DNA from: Clostridiales bacterium
Lineage (GTDB): Bacteria; Bacillota; Clostridia; Oscillospirales; Oscillospiraceae
DNA length: 64,000 nt
Direction: 5' to 3'
Assembly: GCA_012719035.1 (NCBI GenBank)
Contig: JAAYBD010000042.1
Location: 1-64,000, forward strand
The notes under the pieces: model-generated
What the model was told of the DNA's origin: nothing
Database searches by the model: none
What the model saw: only the letters and a program-made list of their open reading frames with translations
Translations under genes and position numbers: made by a program
Shown: one piece after another, positions 57,620-64,000 of the stretch
Layout: every line of letters starts with the position of its first letter
Position numbering within the stretch: the first letter of the stretch is position 1

Positions 57620-57677
57620 AAATAACGGGCGGGCATAAAGGCCCGCCTGAATAAATTTCCGAAGGGAGTGGAGCCAT

Positions 57678-58583
57678 ATGAATAAAATGGCCCAACTCGG
57701 TAGCGATATTGTCAAACTTTGGGGAGATTACGGCAACGCCTATCTCAGCGGTATTTGGAGCACAATATCTCTGGCCGTTATCTGTACCGCAGTGGGGTGT
57801 ATCATAGGTCTTCTATGCGGTATTCTCCAGACGATACCTTGTGCTAAAACTGATAATATCATTAAACGTTTTTTTCTCGGTCTGCTTCGAGTGATAATTA
57901 GAATTTATGTAGAAGTTTTCCGCGGTACTCCGATGATACTTCAGGCCGTGTTTATTTACTTTGCGCTGCCGTACTTTTCCGATAACACGCTACGCTTCGA
58001 CAGCGTATGGCTGGCAGCTTTCACGGTCGTGTCCATTAACACGGGTGCATACATGGCAGAGTCAGTGCGCGGCGGCATACTCTCCATTGATGTCGGACAG
58101 ACCGAGGGGGCCAAAGCTATAGGTATGACACATTTCAAGACCATGCTTTATGTCATACTGCCGCAGGCACTGAGAAATATTATGCCTCAGATCGGAAACA
58201 ATCTTATAATCAACATTAAGGACACTTCAGTCTTGTTTATTATCGGATACACGGAGTTCTTCGCCGTGCACAAGGCGGCTGTGGGCGCTACATTTAAGTA
58301 TTTCCCCTCCGCTACGATCGAGATGGCAGGATATCTTATACTGACTATTGTATGCTCTGTCATCCTGCGCTATATCGAACGACGCATGGATGGAACAGAC
58401 AGTTACAGCCTTGTTCAGGCAGACCAGCTCACTCTCGCAGCCGGAACATATACCTATCCCGCTAAGACAGGCGGACGCGATTATGAGGCAATCAAAAATG
58501 CTGAACAATTGGAGGCTGGTAAGCGGGCTGGAATCAGAGATGTTGGAAACCTTAACCTTGATAAAAACGAGAGGGGGCGTTAG
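57678..58583 (+). CDS. Amino-acid ABC transporter permease (HisM/GlnP family)
   Basis: [22 protein letters not shown]...[21 protein letters not shown]...[37 protein letters not shown]. Confidence 0.95.
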   Translation: MNKMAQLGSDIVKLWGDYGNAYLSGIWSTISLAVICTAVGCIIGLLCGILQTIPCAKTDNIIKRFFLGLLRVIIRIYVEVFRGTPMILQAVFIYFALPYFSDNTLRFDSVWLAAFTVVSINTGAYMAESVRGGILSIDVGQTEGAKAIGMTHFKTMLYVILPQALRNIMPQIGNNLIINIKDTSVLFIIGYTEFFAVHKAAVGATFKYFPSATIEMAGYLILTIVCSVILRYIERRMDGTDSYSLVQADQLTLAAGTYTYPAKTGGRDYEAIKNAEQLEAGKRAGIRDVGNLNLDKNERGR

Positions 58584-58584
58584 T

Positions 58585-59325
58585 ATGGATGAAACTATTT
58601 TACAGATCAGCCACCTTTCTAAGCTTTTTGGCAAAAACGTCGTACTTCGTGACATAGACTTCACTGTGAAAAAAGGCGATGTAACAAGCATCATCGGGTC
58701 CTCCGGCTCCGGAAAATCGACACTTCTGCGCTGCATCAATCTGTTGGAGCAGCCGACGTCAGGTCATATCCTGTACCACGGCAAGGACATAAGCTCTAAG
58801 GGATTCAACATACCTGCCTATCGAGCAAAGGTCGGCATGGTGTTCCAGAGCTTCAATCTGTTTTCAAATCACACCGTTCTGGACAACTGCATGATAGGTC
58901 AGAGGAAAGTTCTGAAGAAGGACCGTATTACCGCCGAAAAGACGGCGAAATACTATCTGGAAAAGGTCGGCATGCTTCCATATATCAACGCAAAGCCGCG
59001 CCAGATTTCGGGCGGACAGAAGCAGCGCGTTGCCATAGCAAGGGCGCTTGCTATGGAACCCGAAATTCTGCTTTTTGACGAGCCCACGAGCGCGCTTGAC
59101 CCCCAGATGGTAGGCGAGGTGCTTGATGTTATGAAAACACTGGTCAAAGAGGGGCTTACAATGATAGTCGTCACTCACGAAATGGCTTTTGCGCGGGACG
59201 TTTCGAGTCGTGCGGTGTTTATGAAGGATGGCATTATCTGCGAAGAGGGAACGCCGGAGCAAATTTTTGTAAATCCCAGCAAGCAGGATACTAAAGAGTT
59301 CCTGTCAAGGTTTTTTGACAGATAG
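58585..59325 (+). CDS. Amino-acid ABC transporter ATP-binding protein (GlnQ family)
   Basis: Walker [24 protein letters not shown], signature [40 protein letters not shown]. Confidence 0.96.
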   Translation: MDETILQISHLSKLFGKNVVLRDIDFTVKKGDVTSIIGSSGSGKSTLLRCINLLEQPTSGHILYHGKDISSKGFNIPAYRAKVGMVFQSFNLFSNHTVLDNCMIGQRKVLKKDRITAEKTAKYYLEKVGMLPYINAKPRQISGGQKQRVAIARALAMEPEILLFDEPTSALDPQMVGEVLDVMKTLVKEGLTMIVVTHEMAFARDVSSRAVFMKDGIICEEGTPEQIFVNPSKQDTKEFLSRFFDR

Positions 59326-59368
59326 AGAAGATATTCACGGTGTTTCTGACCTTGGAATATAAGAATTG

Positions 59369-59414
59369 AAAAGCGGGGCTTTAAGATGAATGTCTTAAAG
59401 CCCCGCTTTTTATT
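59369..59414 (+). terminator. Strong 18-bp-stem terminator after amino-acid ABC operon
   Basis: AAAAGCGGGGCTTTAAGA-tgaatg-TCTTAAAGCCCCGCTTTT. Confidence 0.9.
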
Positions 59415-59508
59415 ATATGAGGACACAGTGATTATGTATGGCAAAAAGCATGGAATTACAGCGTGATATATGAAATAGAGGTTTTAGCTCATCGGATGCT
59501 CACATAAC

Positions 59509-60321
59509 TTATTTGACCTGCCAGTACATGGCAACGATCGTGGTGTGCGTGGTTTCATGCACGATGCCGTCTTCGGCGATGCTTTCGAGATGCAGGCGTA
59601 TCGCGCTTTTATCTTTTTCGGACAGTTCGTGGGTAGAGGATATGCGCAGGGTGTATTCCTCCACAGCTTTTTCAAGAGGCATATCGCTTTTCCACACCTG
59701 ATTTTCATACTCGATCTTCGGGCAATAACCTTTAAGCCACAAAAGGTCAAAGGCATATGCCACTGCTTCGTCAAGAGACTTTGTGTCCCGATCGGCGCCG
59801 ACGAGTTTGTTCAGCTCGTCCAGAACGGAATTTGTCCGCCTTGTCGGCTTAACCATAAGCACCCAGTTGCGGCTTGCTTCGGAAAGCTTCAAAAAGGTTT
59901 CTGCGGAAACAACGGCGGGAGTCATATGCGCGAGTACAAGATCAAACTTTCCTTTCCAATCCTTTTCCTCAAGACTTATTGTATGCCAGTTATCTACGCT
60001 AAAATGTACTTTTGATCCGATTTTTTCCTGCTGTTTTTGGGCTTCTTCTATCATTCTTGGTGAAAAATCTGTTCCTGTGACATCTGCACCGGCGGCATCA
60101 AGCGCAAATGAAAATCTCCCCCCGCCGCAGCCGACATCAAGCACTTTGCAGCTCTCTCCGATCATTCCTTCCTGCTTTATCAGGCGCATACCCATGCTGC
60201 TCTCTGCTGTTGGCAGCTCTCTTGCCGAGTATTTCTCCGCGTTTCCGTTCCACCACTCGACCCCCGCTTTCGCGTTTCTCGTGTTCGGTTTCCACAGATC
60301 CATTATCATTTTAATATCCAT
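59509..60321 (-). CDS. Class I SAM-dependent methyltransferase
   Basis: CKVLDVGCGGGRFSFALDAAGADVTGTDFSPRMIEEAQKQ. Confidence 0.92.
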   Translation of the reverse strand: MDIKMIMDLWKPNTRNAKAGVEWWNGNAEKYSARELPTAESSMGMRLIKQEGMIGESCKVLDVGCGGGRFSFALDAAGADVTGTDFSPRMIEEAQKQQEKIGSKVHFSVDNWHTISLEEKDWKGKFDLVLAHMTPAVVSAETFLKLSEASRNWVLMVKPTRRTNSVLDELNKLVGADRDTKSLDEAVAYAFDLLWLKGYCPKIEYENQVWKSDMPLEKAVEEYTLRISSTHELSEKDKSAIRLHLESIAEDGIVHETTHTTIVAMYWQVK

Positions 60322-60636
60322 AGTAAGCTCCTTTTAAAAATTATCCCATTACTTCTCAGCTTAGCATTTGTATTGAGAGCCGGCAAGCCCGGCAGGGGGA
60401 TATACAGTGATTATAACAGGCTCCTTTTTACAATGAGTATCTTCATAGACTGTTAACACCTTTTTACGTATATCGGCGAGTTTTGTAGTATTTTTACAAA
60501 TTAAATACGATAAAAATAGAGGGTTTTTACGTCACTTCCTTACCCCCTGGGGGGCTTGCCGTTAATAGCGGCTATGATAAAATATTATTTAAGAGTTTTT
60601 GAGACCAATTGAACGGAAACAATTGGAGCAGGCATC

Positions 60637-60806
60637 ATGTGCGATTCTGAGAAACGGCAGAAAGCCGCTGCGTTTTACGTGCATAAATGCCCCGGACTTG
60701 CGATCGGGGTCAAGGCGTATTGGTGCTGACGGGGCATATACACGCAAACGCTTCGGCTGACGGGAAAATCATCTGCACCGGATGTTCTGATGACTATGAC
60801 CGGTAA
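60637..60806 (+). pseudogene. Collapsed FmdE-family gene remnant (N-terminal FHxHxCPGLAIG-like piece plus C-terminal zinc-ribbon-like piece, frameshifted)
   Basis: My manual translation: ATG 60637 (after ggag) gives MCDSEKRQKAAAFYVHKCPGLAIGVKAYWC* (stop 60727-60729). A second frame from 60738 gives IHANASADGKIICTGCSDDYDR* (stop 60804-60806). Too short for the supplied ORF track. Confidence 0.6.
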
Positions 60807-60830
60807 AAACAAATTTTTAGGAGAGAAATT

Positions 60831-61943
60831 ATGAAAAAGATTCTTGCATTGCTTTTGACTATGATGATGCTTTTTGCAGGATGTTCGCCTGCGGCGGACC
60901 AGTCCTCACCCGAGCCGGAAGCGGCATCGCCCGAGCAGGGAGAAGCGGCAACGCGCACAATAACCGATATGCTTGGACGTGAAGTTGAGATACCCTCGAA
61001 AATCGAAACCGCAGCAGTAGCGGGAAGCGCTGCGCGTATGCTTACCTATGCCGGATGTGCCGATAAACTGGTAGGCGTGACCGATATGGACAAATCAAAT
61101 GACCCCGGAATGCCGTATACTGTTGTCAATGCCGAGAATTTTGCAGATCTGACTCCGGTAGGGGCAGGCGGCAGCAAAGATGTTACATATGACGAAGCGC
61201 TTGTTACATTGAACCCCGACATCATTTTTGCATACAAGGATTTGGACACTGTTACCGAGCTGCAGCAAAAAACCAATATACCCGTTGTCGGACTGAAATA
61301 CGAAGGTATTTTCAGCGATGATGTTTACAGTGCGCTTGAGCTTGTCGGAGACATTATGGGAACTTCCGAGCACTGTACGAAAGTCATCGAGGGATTGAAA
61401 GCTTACCAAAAGGATTTGAATGACCGCACAAAAGACATTCCCGATGAAGACAAGCCGACCGTATATGCAGGAGCTGTCAGCTTCCGCGGAGGTCACGGTA
61501 TTGACGGTACATATGCCAAATATCCTCCCTTTGTTGCTATAAACGCAAAAAATGTGGTCGATGAAACGGGCGAGTCCGGAGCTTTGATGATTGATAAGGA
61601 GAAGATCGTGGTCTGGGATCCCGAAATTATCTTCCTTACCCCCGGCAATATGAACCTTGTCAATGAGGACTATGCGGTCAATAAGAGCTTTTATGACGGA
61701 CTTCAGGCAGTTAAAAACGGCAATATCTATGCACAGGTTTCCTATAATTACAATTCCACAAACATCGAAATTGCGGTAGTTGACGCTTATTATGCGGGAA
61801 TGATTATTTACCCCGACAAATTTGCCGACATCGATTTTGAAAAGAAGGCAGATGAGATTTTTACGCTCATGCTTGGAGAGCCCTATTTGCAGAAGCTTAA
61901 CGATTCCGGTCAAGGTTTCGGCAAGCTCGTGATCGGTGAGTGA
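60831..61943 (+). CDS. FecB/BtuF-type ABC transporter substrate-binding lipoprotein
   Basis: Lipobox FAGC; RTITDMLGREVEIPSKIETAAVAG, LVGVTDMDKSNDP, DIIFAYKDLDTVTELQQKTNIPVVGLKYEG. Confidence 0.92.
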   Translation: MKKILALLLTMMMLFAGCSPAADQSSPEPEAASPEQGEAATRTITDMLGREVEIPSKIETAAVAGSAARMLTYAGCADKLVGVTDMDKSNDPGMPYTVVNAENFADLTPVGAGGSKDVTYDEALVTLNPDIIFAYKDLDTVTELQQKTNIPVVGLKYEGIFSDDVYSALELVGDIMGTSEHCTKVIEGLKAYQKDLNDRTKDIPDEDKPTVYAGAVSFRGGHGIDGTYAKYPPFVAINAKNVVDETGESGALMIDKEKIVVWDPEIIFLTPGNMNLVNEDYAVNKSFYDGLQAVKNGNIYAQVSYNYNSTNIEIAVVDAYYAGMIIYPDKFADIDFEKKADEIFTLMLGEPYLQKLNDSGQGFGKLVIGE

Positions 61944-61951
61944 CTGCGCCG

Positions 61952-63016
61952 ATGCATAAGCTTGCAAAAAAGAACTTGACTTACAGCGCCTATATACGTT
62001 TTAAGATAAGTGTTATAATCCTGCTCGGAATAATCTGCATATTTGCCGCCTTTGTGGCGATTGCCGCCGGATCTGCCGGTCTTTCGCCCAAGGAAGTGGC
62101 ACTCACCTTGATAGGTCATGGAACAAAGCAGAGCGAAACGGTTATTTTCAACATTCGCCTGCCGCGCGTTGTAACGGCAATTGTAGCCGGAATCGGTCTT
62201 GCCACCACCGGCTGCGCTATGCAGAGCCTGCTCCGCAACCCTCTTGCTTCAGCATCGACACTCGGCGTTTCGCAGGGTGCGGCTTTCGGAGCGTCTTTTG
62301 CAATCGTTGTGCTTGGGGCAGGCGTTCAGAGCCAGACCTTGGACGGCGTGACTATTATGAATCCGTACCTTGTGTCGATTTGCGCTTTTGTGTGTTCCAT
62401 GCTTTCAACGCTTGTTGTTCTGGGATTGTCGCGCTTCAAGAAAATTACACCTGAAGCAATGGTGCTCTCGGGCGTTGCGCTCAGTGCGCTGTTTTCGGGC
62501 GGCACAACGCTGATGCAGTATTTTGCCGATGACGTCAAAGTTGCAGCCGTTGTTTTCTGGACCTTTGGGGATTTGGGACGTGCTTCATGGCGCGAAGTCA
62601 CTATTATGGCAATAGTAACTTTGATTTCCTTTGTGTATTTTATGTTCAACCGATGGAACTACAATGCTATGCAAAGCGGCGAAAATACCGCGAAAGGGCT
62701 CGGCGTCAACGTAGATTCCATGCGCATTGTCGGAATGGTAATCTGTTCGTTTACGGCGTCCGTAATTGTTTCCTTTGTAGGAATAATAAACTTTATCGGG
62801 CTTATTTCTCCTCACGTGATGCGGCGAATCATAGGAGGGGACCATCGGTACCTGCTTCCGGCATCTGCGCTTGCAGGGGCGCTCATGCTGCTTTTAAGCG
62901 ACACTTTGGCGCGCTTAGCCGTTGCGCCTGTAATTCTTCCGATCGGGGCGATCACGTCATTTTTAGGCGCTCCGCTGTTCCTGTATTTACTTTTTAAGGG
63001 GGTAGCAAGAAAATGA
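61952..63016 (+). CDS. FecCD/BtuC-type ABC transporter permease
   Basis: RLPRVVTAIVAGIGLATTGCAMQSLLRNPLASASTLGVSQGAAFGA; GLISPHVMRRIIGGDHRYLLP. Confidence 0.95.
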   Translation: MHKLAKKNLTYSAYIRFKISVIILLGIICIFAAFVAIAAGSAGLSPKEVALTLIGHGTKQSETVIFNIRLPRVVTAIVAGIGLATTGCAMQSLLRNPLASASTLGVSQGAAFGASFAIVVLGAGVQSQTLDGVTIMNPYLVSICAFVCSMLSTLVVLGLSRFKKITPEAMVLSGVALSALFSGGTTLMQYFADDVKVAAVVFWTFGDLGRASWREVTIMAIVTLISFVYFMFNRWNYNAMQSGENTAKGLGVNVDSMRIVGMVICSFTASVIVSFVGIINFIGLISPHVMRRIIGGDHRYLLPASALAGALMLLLSDTLARLAVAPVILPIGAITSFLGAPLFLYLLFKGVARK

Positions 63017-63771
63017 TAAATGTCAAGGATTTGAACTTTTCCTATGGCAAAAGCTGTCGGGTGCTCAGCCAAATCGCTTTTGAGGCAAATGAGGGGCAAT
63101 GCATTGCTGTCCTTGGCAACAACGGTGCAGGAAAGAGCACAATGATAAAATGCCTAAACCGGATTCTGCAGCCTCAGGAGGGAACCGTCGTAGTCAACGG
63201 GCGGGACATACAGAGGCTGAAACGCCAAAAAATAGCTCAGGACATGGCTTATGTCGCACAGCAAAACGAAAGCGCCCAGTTTACGGTTTATGACGCTGTT
63301 TTGCTCGGAAGAAAACCTTACATCAAGCTGAATCCAACTGAGGAAGACCATAAAATTACGAAAGATATCCTCAAGCGGATGGGACTCGAGTCGTTTTCTC
63401 TCCGCTACCTTGATGAGCTTTCGGGCGGTGAGCTTCAAAAGGTCATGCTTGCTCGTGCTCTTGCCCAGCAGCCCAAAGTGCTGATGCTTGATGAGCCTAC
63501 AAGCAATCTTGATTTAAAAAACCAGTATGAGGTTCTGAGAATCATACGCGATATCGCAATAGAAGACCGCATCTGCGTCATTATAGTGATACACGATTTG
63601 AATCTTGCCCTGCGCTACTGTGACCGCTTTATGTTCATTAAGGACAGTTCCGTATATTCTCTCGGCGATATAAATACGGTAAATTCCGAAACGATAAGTG
63701 AAGTTTATGGCATGAATGTGGCAATTGAGAACATAAGGGGATACCAAACAGTTGTACCTATATGCGGCTGA
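63013..63771 (+). CDS. FecE/BtuD-type ABC transporter ATP-binding protein
   Basis: Walker A GNNGAGKSTMIKCLN, LSGGELQKVMLARALAQQPKVLMLDEPTSNLDLKNQYEVL. Confidence 0.95.
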   Translation: MINVKDLNFSYGKSCRVLSQIAFEANEGQCIAVLGNNGAGKSTMIKCLNRILQPQEGTVVVNGRDIQRLKRQKIAQDMAYVAQQNESAQFTVYDAVLLGRKPYIKLNPTEEDHKITKDILKRMGLESFSLRYLDELSGGELQKVMLARALAQQPKVLMLDEPTSNLDLKNQYEVLRIIRDIAIEDRICVIIVIHDLNLALRYCDRFMFIKDSSVYSLGDINTVNSETISEVYGMNVAIENIRGYQTVVPICG

Positions 63772-63827
63772 TAGGGCAAAAGGAGAGCGCTGTACTGCGA
63801 TTTTAATGACCGTTTCATAAAAAGCAT

Positions 63828-63870
63828 AGGAATCGTCTCAAAAAGAAATTGCTGAGACGATTCCTTTGTT
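63828..63870 (+). terminator. Rho-independent terminator after FecBCD-type operon
   Basis: AGGAATCGTCTCA...TGAGACGATTCCT, 13-bp perfect stem, then TTGTTT. Confidence 0.88.
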
Positions 63871-64000
63871 TAGGTGAAAGATTGTGCGTATGAACTACGT
63901 AATAGGAGACAGAAAGAACCCGCACTTCAGCTGCCACGAAGCACTCACGACAGCTTGATGTACGGGTTCTTATTAGAGCGAATTAATTGAATTTAATTCG

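Noticed and set aside
57628-57647. GGCGGGC-ataaag-GCCCGCC hairpin between the amino-acid SBP and permease genes
   Set aside because: No U-tract; most likely an intercistronic mRNA-stabilising stem that raises SBP expression, which is common and not novel.
60540-60830. Cobalamin riboswitch before the FecB-type transporter
   Set aside because: No B12-box or GCCACTG-type core found; a FmdE-like coding remnant explains much of the region better.
61095-61967. 290-aa minus-strand ORF under the FecB-like gene
   Set aside because: Antisense shadow ORF; the plus strand has lipobox, signal peptide and SBP motifs.
1-64000. CRISPR arrays, integrases/transposases, tRNA or rRNA genes
   Set aside because: No regularly spaced repeats, transposase/integrase ORFs, or tRNA/rRNA-like segments were seen by eye; a tRNAscan/Infernal run would be needed to exclude them fully.

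Overview
The window looks like a 64-kb piece of an anaerobic Firmicutes/Clostridia-type chromosome. This is inferred from gene content ([FeFe] hydrogenase, CoA-transferase, carboxyspermidine-type polyamine genes) and from leader and promoter style. I saw no rRNA, tRNA, CRISPR array or intact transposase. Main blocks: (1) about 3.9-18.3 kb, a sugar/polyol catabolic locus: RbsABC-like transporter, Zn-dehydrogenase, creatininase-family hydrolase, KDG kinase, KDPG aldolase, Ldh2-type dehydrogenase, IolO-like epimerase, GntR/FCD regulator, OYE-type reductase and a fructuronate/tagaturonate-type reductase. It resembles the Thermotoga IolM/IolN/IolO inositol route, and a shared palindromic operator (ATACCGTATACGGTAT) sits at three promoters. 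(2) 18.9-25.2 kb, a polyamine operon holding both the SpeD/SpeE and carboxy(nor)spermidine routes. (3) A CoA-transferase with a divergent LysR gene and a perfect inverted repeat between them. (4) A TetR + MMPL + heptad-repeat protein cassette, an ABC exporter and an MFS transporter. (5) A four-domain CoA-disulfide-reductase/rhodanese/TusA/DsrE protein and a TM1266-type regulator. (6) 41.7-53.0 kb, an ABC transporter, a HydABC-type [FeFe] hydrogenase operon and a divergent putative sensory-hydrogenase module (DRTGG, HATPase, HydS-like, DRTGG, PHP). (7) An ECF sigma factor with an RsgI-like/PepSY anti-sigma candidate. (8) A lysine riboswitch upstream of an amino-acid ABC transporter. (9) A FecBCD-type ABC transporter preceded by what reads as a collapsed FmdE-family gene remnant. 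Strongest leads: the three-operator inositol/keto-gluconate regulon, the HydS-like signalling module with tandem repeats in the divergent promoter, the cryptic FmdE remnant, and a possible structured RNA at about 18.34-18.49 kb.
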